Numbered from the stretch's first letter, positions 40,106-49,837 are shown. The stretch: DNA of 64,000 nt from Ralstonia insidiosa (GCF_008801405.1 NZ_VZPV01000001.1:3286001-3350000), one strand, 5' to 3'. Program-made: numbers and translations. The notes: a model not told the origin generated them from the sequence alone.

Positions 40106-40319
40106 CCCCTACCGCCTTCTGCTCAACCTGCTGCCCGATCCCGCGCTGCAGGTCGGAAAAGTCATCACGATCACGGGGGGAGTGGCCGCCATTCAACTGC
40201 CAGGCGGCGGTATGGCGTCAGCGCGTGGCGATGCCGCGCCCAACGATTGGGTGTTCTTCAGGGATGGGCGGATCGAGGGCAAGGCCCCGACGCTGCCGGT
40301 GGAAGTAATCGAGGTTTGA
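40095..40319 (+). CDS. Small tail protein, function unknown
   Basis: A 74-residue protein (MFLNPYRLLLNLLPDPALQVGK...) that overlaps the hub gene by 11 nt. The ATG at 40095 has GGAG 9 nt upstream; a TTG at 40080 is less likely. The rest is a small beta domain (VITITGGVAAIQLPGGGMASARGDAAPNDWVFFRDGRIEG) like those of baseplate or tail-tip assembly proteins. It is the last gene of the tail operon. Confidence 0.7.
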   Translation: MFLNPYRLLLNLLPDPALQVGKVITITGGVAAIQLPGGGMASARGDAAPNDWVFFRDGRIEGKAPTLPVEVIEV

Positions 40320-40333
40320 GTGAAGAGGGCGAC

Positions 40334-40357
40334 GGCCAGGTGCGCTAACACCAGGCC
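40334..40357 (+). terminator. Hairpin after the tail operon
   Basis: GGCCAGGTG (40334-40342) pairs with CACCAGGCC (40349-40357) with one A-A mismatch and a 6-nt loop. No T-run follows, so termination may be partial. Confidence 0.4.
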
Positions 40358-40440
40358 GCCATCCTGACCCACAGAAGCGAGCTGTGAGCCAAGACCAAGG
40401 CCCCCTGCCATGTCGACATAGCGGGCGGAGCCTATCAGTT

Positions 40441-40455
40441 TTTAACCATGTTAAA
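40441..40455. promoter_or_regulatory. TTTAAC-CAT-GTTAAA palindrome ahead of the methyltransferase
   Basis: Two inverted GTTAA words form a 15-bp palindrome ending 11 bp before the ATG at 40467. This position suits an operator over the promoter or leader of the modification gene. Mu also controls its modification gene mom very tightly, by methylation and repression upstream. The binding protein is unknown. Confidence 0.45.
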
Positions 40456-40466
40456 CAGGCTTGCAC

Positions 40467-41264
40467 ATGTATCAGAATGCTGTTCCGGTTGTGCCTTGGA
40501 TTGGTGGAAAACGGCGCCTAGCCGACAAGCTGTTGCCGTTGTTCCCCGCGCATGAGTGCTACGTCGAGGTGTTTTGTGGCGGCGCGGCGCTGTATTTCCT
40601 GCGCCAGGTGCCGGCGGCCGTCGAGGTGTTAAACGACATCAACGGCGACCTGGTCAACCTGTACCGCGTCGTGCAGCACCACCTGGAGGAATTCGTCCGT
40701 AGCTTCAAATGGATGCTGTCTGGGCGCCAGGTCTTCAAATGGCAGCAGGACACCAATCCCGAGACGCTGACCGACATCCAGCGCGCGGCGCGCTTCTTTT
40801 ACCTGCAGCACCATGCGTTCGGTGGCAAGGTTGACGGGCAGTCCTACGGTACGGCCACCACGGCCCCCATGGTGAATCTCTTGCGCATCGAGGAGAACCT
40901 GTCGGCAGCGCATCTGCGCCTGGCAGGGACCAACGTCGAAAACCTGCCCTGGGCCGAGTGCGTGCGGCGCTATGACCGCCCGCATACGTTCTTCTACATG
41001 GACCCGCCGTACTGGCAAACCGAGGGCTACGGCGTACCGTTCGGGTTCGAGAACTATGTGGAAATGGCCGAGCTGATGCGGACCTGTAAGGGGCGCGTGA
41101 TGGTGTCCATCAACGACCACCCGGATATCCGCCAGGCGTTCGAGGGGCACCACATGGCCGAGCTGGACATCAAGTACAGCCTGGGCCAGGCGCACGGAAA
41201 GCCGCAGACCAGCGGCGAGCTGGTGATCACCAACTGGAAGCCTAGCGACGGGCAGTTGTTCTGA
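40467..41264 (+). CDS. DNA adenine methyltransferase (Dam-type, D12 class)
   Basis: A 265-residue N6-adenine methyltransferase. The SAM-binding motif region is WIGGKRRLADKLLPLFP...YVEVFCGGAALYF, and the catalytic motif is FFYMDPPYW (DPPY). The length and order match D12-class enzymes. It occupies the place of mom at the right end of Mu, so it probably protects phage DNA from host restriction or marks it. A TTG at 40461 is a less likely start. The recognition sequence cannot be read from the protein. Confidence 0.92.
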   Translation: MYQNAVPVVPWIGGKRRLADKLLPLFPAHECYVEVFCGGAALYFLRQVPAAVEVLNDINGDLVNLYRVVQHHLEEFVRSFKWMLSGRQVFKWQQDTNPETLTDIQRAARFFYLQHHAFGGKVDGQSYGTATTAPMVNLLRIEENLSAAHLRLAGTNVENLPWAECVRRYDRPHTFFYMDPPYWQTEGYGVPFGFENYVEMAELMRTCKGRVMVSINDHPDIRQAFEGHHMAELDIKYSLGQAHGKPQTSGELVITNWKPSDGQLF

Positions 41265-41329
41265 ATCGGGACGTTCCCGCCGGCGCTAAACTACGTTTCG
41301 ATCACAAACACTCACAATGGGAGAGTGCA

Positions 41330-41914
41330 ATGGAAGACACGTCCGGCGGCGGGAGGCTCTGGGCACTACGCTCCCGGGCGACGCAGGCAAAGGCTTGGTT
41401 TGTGCGTTCCGCCGATCCTTGGGCGAAATGGATGCAGGTGGTAGCCATCCTGGGGGCCGGCTTCTGGGCACTCTACAACTTCAACCTACTGGGGACCTCC
41501 GAGCCCACCCCCCTGATGAAGGTGGCCATTGAGGTGTTGCCCTACGACGAAGGGAAGCAACTCCTGGTCGTGCATGTGAAGCCCTCCAACCTTGGGAAGA
41601 CTCCAATCAATCTACGCCTACCCATATCAGTTGCGGTTAGGCGCATCCCCGATGGCGCCCAATCTGGCCACATTGACCGAGAAAAGCTGCCTGTCGTCTT
41701 CGAGGCCAAGAACATCATCCAGGGCTACGGAGGCTACCAGCTTGATCCCGGCGTCGAGTTTGATGAGGTAGAGCCGTTCCTTGTACCCGTAGGTGCGGCT
41801 TATGTCGTTGAGGCGGTCCTTAACTTGGACAAGGACACTGAAGTAGCTGCCGCACAGATTGTTCGCGTCGATGCAGCTGAAATGCCAAATCACGCGCAAA
41901 ATCGTGCCAAATAG
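41330..41914 (+). CDS. Right-end membrane protein, function unknown (moron candidate)
   Basis: A 194-residue protein starting after GGGAGAG. Residues about 34-52 are one membrane segment (MQVVAILGAGFWALYNFNL), preceded by a basic cytoplasmic tail with many Arg and Lys. The C-terminal 140 residues form a beta-rich soluble domain (KVAIEVLPYDEGKQLLVVHVKPSNLGKTPINLRLPISVAVRRIP, then GGYQLDPGVEFDEVEPFLVPVGAAYVVEAVL). Codon use looks less GC-biased than the tail genes. Its last codons contain the first right-end transposase subsite. It may be a lysogenic conversion gene; this is inferred from position. Confidence 0.7.
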   Translation: MEDTSGGGRLWALRSRATQAKAWFVRSADPWAKWMQVVAILGAGFWALYNFNLLGTSEPTPLMKVAIEVLPYDEGKQLLVVHVKPSNLGKTPINLRLPISVAVRRIPDGAQSGHIDREKLPVVFEAKNIIQGYGGYQLDPGVEFDEVEPFLVPVGAAYVVEAVLNLDKDTEVAAAQIVRVDAAEMPNHAQNRAK

Positions 41915-41919
41915 CGCGC
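41885..41919. repeat. Right-end transposase-type subsites, 22 bp apart
   Basis: CCAAATCACGCGC (41885-41897) and CCAAATAGCGCGC (41907-41919) are direct repeats with a 22-bp period, the usual subsite length for MuA. The inverted form GCGCGCGTTTTG is at 41-52 on the left. The prophage probably ends a few bases after 41919, near the CA at 41927-41928. Confidence 0.6.
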
Positions 41920-41977
41920 GCCGTTACACCTCACGACGGGTTGGCCTTTGTCTTTTGACGTTCTGCCCTTGATGGCG

Positions 41978-42070
41978 CCTTGAATTTTCGTAAGCGGGCG
42001 GAAAAAAGATGGGGAACTGTTTGAGCGAAGCGAGTTTTCCCCATCTCCGCCCGGTTATGAAAATTCAAGG
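41978..42070. repeat. Nested palindromic intergenic repeat (REP-like)
   Basis: Three nested inverted pairs: CCTTGAATTTTC/GAAAATTCAAGG (41978-41989, 42059-42070), CGGGCGGA/TCCGCCCG (41995-42002, 42046-42053) and ATGGGGAA/TTCCCCAT (42009-42016, 42037-42044). The central loop is TGTTTGAGCGAAGCGAGT. The core GTTTGAGCGAAGCGAG resembles repeated intergenic elements I know from Beta- and Gammaproteobacteria. It lies just outside the prophage end, in the host DNA. Confidence 0.6.
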
Positions 42071-42106
42071 AGTGGGTCGCCATCTCGGGCGCGCATTTCT
42101 TTGCTT

Positions 42107-42134
42107 ACTTTCTTTGGGCAAGACCAAAGAAAGT
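42107..42134. terminator. Bidirectional hairpin downstream of ubiA
   Basis: ACTTTCTTTGG (42107-42117) pairs with CCAAAGAAAGT (42124-42134) around a 6-nt loop. It lies past the ubiA stop codon and would end transcription from the ubiA side. Short T-rich stretches flank it. Confidence 0.55.
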
Positions 42135-42188
42135 GAGTCAGCCCCGGCAGGGGATGAAACAGGGGATGGACCACCGGGGCCAAAAAAC

Positions 42189-43064
42189 TCACCGCATCAA
42201 GTAAGCAACCGCCACCCCAGCAAACAAACAGGCCCCCAACCAGTTGTTGTGGCGAAAGACGAAGAAGCACTTCATGCGGTCCCGCGTGCGCAGCATCGGG
42301 TAATACCAGAGTGCCAGCGCCACGGCAGCCGCCATCCCGATCCAGTACGCCACACCCAGCGCCATCACGTAACCAGCCCAGGCCATGATGCCGAAGAAAG
42401 CCACGTAGCACAGCATGATGGCCGCCACGTCGAAACGGCCGAAGGTAATAGCCGAGGTCTTGATACCGATATGCAGATCGTCATCACGATCGACCATCGC
42501 ATAGGCCGTGTCGTAGGCAACAGCCCAGAACACGTTGCCGATGAGCATCAGCCACGCCAGCGTGGGCACTTGATCCTGCACAGCCGCATACGCCATCGGA
42601 ATGCCAAAGCCAAACGCAATCCCCAGATACGCCTGCGGAATCGCAAAGAAGCGCTTGAAGAACGGATACGTGCCGGCAATCACGATGGCCGCGACCGACA
42701 TCCATTTGGTCAGCGCATTGAGCGGCAGGATCAGCGTGAAAGCGATGAGTGACAGCACGGCCGCCACGGCCAGTGCCTCCCATGGCGCGATCAGGCCGGC
42801 GGTGAGCGGCCGCTCCTTGGTGCGTTTGACGTGCTTGTCGAAGTCACGATCCGCCCAGTCGTTGACGGCACACCCCGCCGAGCGCATCAGGAACGTACCG
42901 ACCGAGAAGATCACCACGAACGCAACCGGCGGATGCCCGTCGGACGCCATCCACAGCGCCCACAGCGTCGGCCACAGCAGCAGCAGCGTGCCAATCGGTT
43001 TGTCCATGCGCATCAGGCGCGCATAGAGCACGAGACGGCTGGGTTGAGCAGCAGACGATTGCAT
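42189..43064 (-). CDS. ubiA: 4-hydroxybenzoate polyprenyltransferase
   Basis: A 291-residue integral membrane enzyme that attaches the polyprenyl tail to 4-hydroxybenzoate in ubiquinone synthesis. The two Asp-rich motifs are NDWADRDFD (about 68-76) and DTAYAMVDRDDD (about 184-195). About eight hydrophobic segments fit the family. Length is normal. It lies downstream of katG but behind a terminator, so it is probably transcribed separately. Confidence 0.97.
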   Translation of the reverse strand: MQSSAAQPSRLVLYARLMRMDKPIGTLLLLWPTLWALWMASDGHPPVAFVVIFSVGTFLMRSAGCAVNDWADRDFDKHVKRTKERPLTAGLIAPWEALAVAAVLSLIAFTLILPLNALTKWMSVAAIVIAGTYPFFKRFFAIPQAYLGIAFGFGIPMAYAAVQDQVPTLAWLMLIGNVFWAVAYDTAYAMVDRDDDLHIGIKTSAITFGRFDVAAIMLCYVAFFGIMAWAGYVMALGVAYWIGMAAAVALALWYYPMLRTRDRMKCFFVFRHNNWLGACLFAGVAVAYLMR

Positions 43065-43080
43065 GGGAAATCACCAAAGA

Positions 43081-43114
43081 AAAATGGCGCCTGCACGAGG
43101 CAAGGCGCCATTTT
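43081..43114 (-). terminator. Terminator of katG
   Basis: AAAATGGCGCC (43081-43091) pairs with GGCGCCATTTT (43104-43114) around a 12-nt loop. On the minus strand it is followed by a T-rich run (TTTTTCTTT), so it ends katG transcription before ubiA. Confidence 0.85.
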
Positions 43115-43139
43115 AGTCCCGATGACTTGGGCTGAAGGC

Positions 43140-45311
<2,172 letters not shown>

Positions 45312-45440
45312 CGCTCTCTCGTTTCGGTCTTGGGGGGATGAGGCCCCACCCGCAGCGCAGCAGGCTGACGGGCGGGGGGAGGAATTCACTGTTCTCGAAA
45401 CACCTGTCGCCACCGTGGCAACACGACCGCCATGGCCAAC

Positions 45441-45941
45441 TTAGGCCAGCAGCGAGCGCAGCATCCAGGCGGTCTTTTCGTGGATGTCCATGCGTTGCGT
45501 GAGCAGATCGGCAGTCGGCTCGTCAGCGGCCTTGTCGACGTCCGGGAACAGGCTGCGGGCGGTGCGCGTCACGGCTTCGTGGCCGGCCACCAGCTCGCGC
45601 ACCATGTCCATCGCCTCGGGAATGCCTTTCGATTCCGGAATCGACGACAGCTTGGCAAATTCGGAGTACGAACCCGGTGCCGGATAACCCAGCGCACGGA
45701 TGCGTTCAGCCACAGGGTCAACGGCGTTCCACAGTTCGTTGTACTGCGTCTCGAACATCAGATGCAGCGTGTTGAACATCGGGCCGGTGACGTTCCAGTG
45801 GAAGTAGTGCGTCTTCAGGTAGAGCGAATACGTATCGGCCAGCAGGCGCGACAGGCCTTCGGCGATCTTCTTGCGGTCCTTGTCAGCAATACCGATGTTG
45901 ATCTGGGCTGCGGCAGTCGCGCCGCTGTTTTTCTTTGCCAT
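45441..45941 (-). CDS. dps: Dps-family ferritin
   Basis: A 166-residue DNA-protecting ferritin-like protein. The ferroxidase residues are in KTHYFHWNVTGPMF (His and the following region) and MDIHEKTAWMLRSLL (Asp, His, Glu). It forms 12-mers that store iron and shield DNA. The N-terminal KKNSGATAAA tail is Lys-bearing and may bind DNA. It lies 129 nt upstream of katG in the same direction. Confidence 0.97.
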   Translation of the reverse strand: MAKKNSGATAAAQINIGIADKDRKKIAEGLSRLLADTYSLYLKTHYFHWNVTGPMFNTLHLMFETQYNELWNAVDPVAERIRALGYPAPGSYSEFAKLSSIPESKGIPEAMDMVRELVAGHEAVTRTARSLFPDVDKAADEPTADLLTQRMDIHEKTAWMLRSLLA

Positions 45942-46109
45942 CTGGCTTCCCCTATGAAGTGGTGTGCAAAAACGCGAAGACCGACCGAGGCCCGGTCAGA
46001 CGACGCGCGCTTCAAGCCTTCTTTCGGTTGCTGCGCGGGCCGCAAGTTCCGATCATGGCATCGCTCCATGACGAAACGCAAAGCCGGTCGCAACCGAGCG
46101 TCAGGCCCG

Positions 46110-46352
46110 TCAGACCATGAGCTGCACCATACCGTGCAGGAACACGATCATAGCGCCGGCCGCCACGATGGTCAGACCGATCTGCTTGCGCACCCACTTG
46201 CGCTGCAGGCGGGCGGGCTCCGCGTTAGGCATGCCTCGGCCACCGGCCACACTGCCGGGCAAACCAGACAGCGTCGGCACGTCCGCCTGTGATGCGCGCA
46301 CTGCGCCACCAAACGCCTGCCATTCCGAAACGAACATCCGCACCATTGCCAT
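46110..46352 (-). CDS. Small membrane protein of the peroxide cluster
   Basis: An 80-residue protein with a GAGGAG ribosome site upstream. It has a polar first 55 residues (MAMVRMFVSEWQAFGGAVRASQADVP...) and one C-terminal membrane segment (IGLTIVAAGAMIVFLHGMVQLMV). No known family. It is between oxyR and dps in the same direction, so it may share their regulation. Confidence 0.65.
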   Translation of the reverse strand: MAMVRMFVSEWQAFGGAVRASQADVPTLSGLPGSVAGGRGMPNAEPARLQRKWVRKQIGLTIVAAGAMIVFLHGMVQLMV

Positions 46353-46715
46353 GATCTTTTCTCCTCACAACTGATGCGCGGCGCTGCGTGTCGCACCGCG
46401 TGCGTTGCTGCTATTGCACGACTTCAAACCCAGTACCTGCTTGATGCTTGCACCACAGGCTGGGGCGACCTCGGAAACCCGCGAGATCAATGCGATTCAC
46501 CATAGGCGGCGAGCCATTCCAGCACGGTTGCGACGGCGGTCGAGGCAAGGTGGTAGGACATGACGGGCTCCATGGCGACGCTGCGATGAGCAACGCGCTC
46601 ACCATGGGAAACAGTCTACCTTTTAGCTATCAATTCGTTAATTTGATTGTTTTTATCTATCAATTAGACGTGCGCTATCGCCGTCATGAAACACGACGAC
46701 GGCGGCGGGTGACAA
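46353..46715. promoter_or_regulatory. Intergenic region between oxyR and the small membrane gene
   Basis: No convincing gene is seen in these 363 bp. The part 46615-46680 is strikingly AT-rich for this genome and has CTATCAATT twice (46627 and 46657), 30 bp apart, about three helical turns. Repeated CTAT/ATAG elements at helical spacing recall OxyR sites, so this may be a promoter with OxyR control. The two short open frames in the region have no ribosome site and odd composition. Confidence 0.4.
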
Positions 46716-47663
46716 TCAGTGGATCAGCGGGGTAATGGGCAGCGGCTTGATGCCGGGCAGATCGCATTGCGCGACCGCCTTGGCCACCGCCTCGATGGCA
46801 GCGATGCGGGTAAAGCTCTTGCGCCAGGCCAGCACGACGCGGCGGTCCGGCACCGGCTCCTGGAACGGCACATAAGCCAGCAGATCGGTGGCTGCCGGCT
46901 GCATGTTCGGCACCGAGGTGCGCGGCAGCACGGTAATGCCGACGCCGCTGGCCACCATATGACGGATCGTCTCCAGCGAGGAACCTTCAAAGGTCTTCTG
47001 GATGCCGTCGGCGTTCTGCGAGAAGCGCGACAGCTCCGGGCAGACGCCCAGCACGTGATCGCGGAAGCAGTGACCATTGCCCAGCAGCAGCATGGTCTGC
47101 TGCTTGAGTGCTTCCGGATCCACCGCCCGCAGCTTGGCCAAATCATGGCCGCGCGGCACCGCCACCACGAAGGGCTCGTCGTACAGCGGCACCGTCATCA
47201 ACCCGGCTTCGGGAAACGGCTCGGCCATGATGGCGCAGTCGATCTCGCCCTGCTTGAGCAGCTCCACCAGCCGCACGGTGAAGTTCTCCTGCAGCATCAG
47301 CGGCATCTGCGGGACTGTGTCGATCATCTGCTTGACCAGCGCCGGCAGCAGGTACGGCCCGATCGTATAGATCACCCCCAGGCGCAGCGGCCCGGCCAGC
47401 GGGTCCATGCCCTGCTTGGCGATCTCGCGGATCGCCATGGTCTGCTCCAGCACGCGTTGGGCCTGCGTGACGATCTGCTCGCCCACCGGCGTGACGCTCA
47501 CCTCCGACGCACCGCGCTCGAAGATCTGCACGGCCAGTTCGTCTTCCAGCTTCTTGATGGCGACCGACAGCGTCGGCTGCGAGACAAAGCAGGCCTCGGC
47601 GGCACGGCCAAAGTGGCGTTCCCGCGCAACAGCGACGATGTATTTGAGTTCGGTGAGCGTCAT
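46716..47663 (-). CDS. oxyR: LysR-type peroxide sensor OxyR
   Basis: A 315-residue LysR-type regulator. The winged helix-turn-helix is at residues 1-60 (LTELKYIVAVARERHFGRAAEACFVSQPTLSVAIKKLEDEL). The two redox cysteines are exactly at C199 and C208 (GNGHCFRDHVLGVCPE) as in E. coli OxyR, where a disulphide forms on peroxide exposure. The ATG at 47663 gives the canonical MTLTELKYI start. It is linked to dps and katG, its usual targets. Confidence 0.97.
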   Translation of the reverse strand: MTLTELKYIVAVARERHFGRAAEACFVSQPTLSVAIKKLEDELAVQIFERGASEVSVTPVGEQIVTQAQRVLEQTMAIREIAKQGMDPLAGPLRLGVIYTIGPYLLPALVKQMIDTVPQMPLMLQENFTVRLVELLKQGEIDCAIMAEPFPEAGLMTVPLYDEPFVVAVPRGHDLAKLRAVDPEALKQQTMLLLGNGHCFRDHVLGVCPELSRFSQNADGIQKTFEGSSLETIRHMVASGVGITVLPRTSVPNMQPAATDLLAYVPFQEPVPDRRVVLAWRKSFTRIAAIEAVAKAVAQCDLPGIKPLPITPLIH

Positions 47664-47832
47664 GGCAATCAATCGGCTTTTGGGGTCCGATAGATTTTAA
47701 CTTGTGACGCGGGAGATTGCTTGGACTTCATGAAGTCTTGCTGGCGCCCTGTCTAGCACGGCCCGGCGGAAACAAAGCCGGTTGCCGCCGCGGCTCTACA
47801 ATTGTGCGCAATCCACCGCTTCACCAACCCCT

Positions 47833-48684
47833 ATGCCACCCCCACCCACACCTGACGACAGCGCGCACCGACCGCGCCAACTGCACGGCCCTGCGGTGGA
47901 CACCAAGAGCCTGAACCCGCGCGACTACCAGAACACGCCTGGCCCGGCAGCCGTGATGCCCAAGCGGTTCCCCAACGGTTTCGTGGTGGCGGCACACGAG
48001 CACGCGCGGGCGCAGTTGATCTTCGCTACCAGCGGTGTTGTGGAGGTCACGGCCAACCATGCGCTCTGGCGTATTCCTCCGCAGAAAGCGCTCTGGATTC
48101 CGCAGGGCATGCCGCACGCCATGCGCGCCTGTGGCGATGTCGAGATGCGCACGGCCTACGTCAGCCCCGAGGCTTACGGGCAGAGCGCGCCGCCGGTGCC
48201 GCGCATGGTCAACGTGTCGCCACTGCTGCGCGAGTTGATCGTGCGCGTGGCGGCGTTGCCCATCGAGCATCTGCCGGCAGGCCGCGAGGCCTTGATGACT
48301 GAACTGATGCTGGCAGAGATCGAGTGGTCGCCAGACCAGCCCCTCCCCCTGCCATCGGGCTCGGACCGTCGCCTGACCCGCATCTGTGACGCCATCCTGG
48401 CCGACCCATCCGACCCGCGCACGCTGGAAGACTGGGCCGCCGAGGCGGGCGCGTCGAGCCGCACGCTGTCGCGCCTCTTCATTGCACAGACCGGGTTGTC
48501 CTTCGTGCATTGGCGGCAGCAGGCCCGCATCTGCGCAGCACTGCCGTTGCTGGCTGCGGGCATGCCCGTCACAGCGGTTTCGGCCGAGCTGGGCTATGAG
48601 ACCGTGGGAGCGTTCTCGACCCTGTTCAGGCGCTTTATCGGTGTGCCGCCCAGCGCGTACGCCATGTTGTCCGATTCGGCGTAG
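47833..48684 (+). CDS. AraC-family regulator (cupin plus HTH)
   Basis: A 283-residue regulator. A cupin-type sensing domain (about 40-120: FVVAAHEHARAQLIFATSGVVEVTANHALWRIPPQKALWIPQGMPHAMRACG) is followed by two helix-turn-helix units (about 195-275: TLEDWAAEAGASSRTLSRLF and MPVTAVSAELGYETVGAFSTLFRRFIGVPPSAY). The effector is not evident. The ATG at 47833 is chosen; the open frame begins earlier at 47782. It precedes the alpha/beta hydrolase gene by 91 bp in the same direction and may control it. Confidence 0.92.
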   Translation: MPPPPTPDDSAHRPRQLHGPAVDTKSLNPRDYQNTPGPAAVMPKRFPNGFVVAAHEHARAQLIFATSGVVEVTANHALWRIPPQKALWIPQGMPHAMRACGDVEMRTAYVSPEAYGQSAPPVPRMVNVSPLLRELIVRVAALPIEHLPAGREALMTELMLAEIEWSPDQPLPLPSGSDRRLTRICDAILADPSDPRTLEDWAAEAGASSRTLSRLFIAQTGLSFVHWRQQARICAALPLLAAGMPVTAVSAELGYETVGAFSTLFRRFIGVPPSAYAMLSDSA

Positions 48685-48775
48685 CAAACGTCCGCCACGC
48701 AGATGCGCCCGTGAGGTGCGCCGCCTATCGTGTTGCCCAGCACACCCCGTGCAGCAAAACGATTGAGGACCCGAC

Positions 48776-49672
48776 ATGGTGCGTGAAGACGTTGAATTTC
48801 TTTCCGAAGGCGTGATCCTGCGCGGCTGGTTCTATCCGGCCGCCGATGCGCGTCCAGACCAGGCCGGCGCGGCCATCGTGATGGCGCATGGCTTTTCCGC
48901 GGTCAAGGAGCAATACCTGGATCGCTATGCCGAAGTCTTTGCACGCAGCGGCTTTGCGGTGCTGGTGTATGACCATCGCAATTTTGGCGCGAGCGACGGC
49001 CAGCCGCGCCAGGAAGCCGACCCAGTACTGCAGAAGCGCGGCTATCGCGATGCCATCAGCTATCTGATCTCGCGGCCCGAGGTGGACGGCCAGCGTATTG
49101 GTATCTGGGGGACGAGCTTCAGCGGAGGGCACGTGCTGGAGGTGGCCGCCGTCGACAAACGGGTCAAGTGCGTGGTGTCGCAGGTGCCCACCATCAGCGG
49201 CTATCAATCCGCCTTGCGGCGCACGCGTGCCGATCTCGTGCCGGCAGCGCTGGCGCGCTTCGCACAGGACAGGCAGCAGCGCTTCGAGGGTGGCACACCG
49301 ATGACGATGCCCGCCGTATCCGCCGACCCGACAGCGCCGTGTGCAATGGCCGGTGCCGACGGCTTCCGCTTTTTTACCGACACCGCGCCGTTCGCCCCCA
49401 ACTGGCGCAATGAAGTCACGCTGCGCAGCGCAGAGCTGTCGCGCGAGAATGAGCCCGGCGCCTTTGTCGACCGCATCGCGCCCACCCCGCTGCTGATGAT
49501 CGTGGCGGATCAGGACGTGCTGACGCCGGTCGATCTCTGCCTGCAGGCCTACGAGCGCGCGCTGCAGCCCAAGGCGCTCTCGCTGGTCAAGGGCGGACAC
49601 TTCACGCCCTACATCGAACATTTTGAGCAGACCAGCCGTACCGCAGCCGAATGGTTTGGCCAGCATCTTTGA
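48776..49672 (+). CDS. Alpha/beta hydrolase
   Basis: A 298-residue alpha/beta-hydrolase. The nucleophile is in WGTSFSGGHV (the second Ser of TSFSGG), the acid in IVADQDVLTP and the His in VKGGHFTPY. The oxyanion region is VMAHGFSAVKEQY. The substrate cannot be told; the family resembles dienelactone-hydrolase-like or YcjY-like enzymes. No signal peptide is seen. A ribosome site GAGGA precedes the start. Confidence 0.9.
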   Translation: MVREDVEFLSEGVILRGWFYPAADARPDQAGAAIVMAHGFSAVKEQYLDRYAEVFARSGFAVLVYDHRNFGASDGQPRQEADPVLQKRGYRDAISYLISRPEVDGQRIGIWGTSFSGGHVLEVAAVDKRVKCVVSQVPTISGYQSALRRTRADLVPAALARFAQDRQQRFEGGTPMTMPAVSADPTAPCAMAGADGFRFFTDTAPFAPNWRNEVTLRSAELSRENEPGAFVDRIAPTPLLMIVADQDVLTPVDLCLQAYERALQPKALSLVKGGHFTPYIEHFEQTSRTAAEWFGQHL

Positions 49673-49837
49673 TCTGACCGGCCCAAGGGCGGTCGGCGCA
49701 AATACAACGCCGACGCCCTTCAAGCCACCTTCGGCCCGACGCGTCTTGATGATCTGATACCGTTTCGATCTGACAAGCCTTGGCCATGCCACGCGCACGT
49801 CACCACACAACGTTCAGTCCATCGCCCCCACCCAAGC

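Larger units (their letters stand above)
1..41928. mobile_element. Mu-like transposable prophage (B3/D3112-type, siphovirus tail)
   Basis: The span contains, in Mu order, a leftward repressor, Ner, transposase A, ATPase B, GemA, a Mor-type activator, lysis genes, Mu-type head genes and a right-end DNA modification gene. The tail genes are siphovirus-like (tube, frameshifted chaperones, tape measure) with no sheath, matching the B3/D3112 group. Two subsites of the pattern CCAAATNNCGCGC lie 22 bp apart at 41885-41919, and an inverted related site (GCGCGCGTTTTG) lies at 41-52, as expected for transposase end-binding sites. The right terminus is probably near the CA at 41927-41928. The left terminus is not resolved and may lie outside the window. 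All essential modules look intact, so the prophage may be functional. Confidence 0.93.

Noticed and set aside
41978..42070. Phage attachment site
   Set aside because: Transposable phages do not use a fixed att site, and no copy of this element is seen at the left edge.
46448..46735. Short rightward open frame near oxyR
   Set aside because: It overlaps the oxyR 3' end and the AT-rich regulatory stretch, and has an Arg-rich shadow-like sequence.
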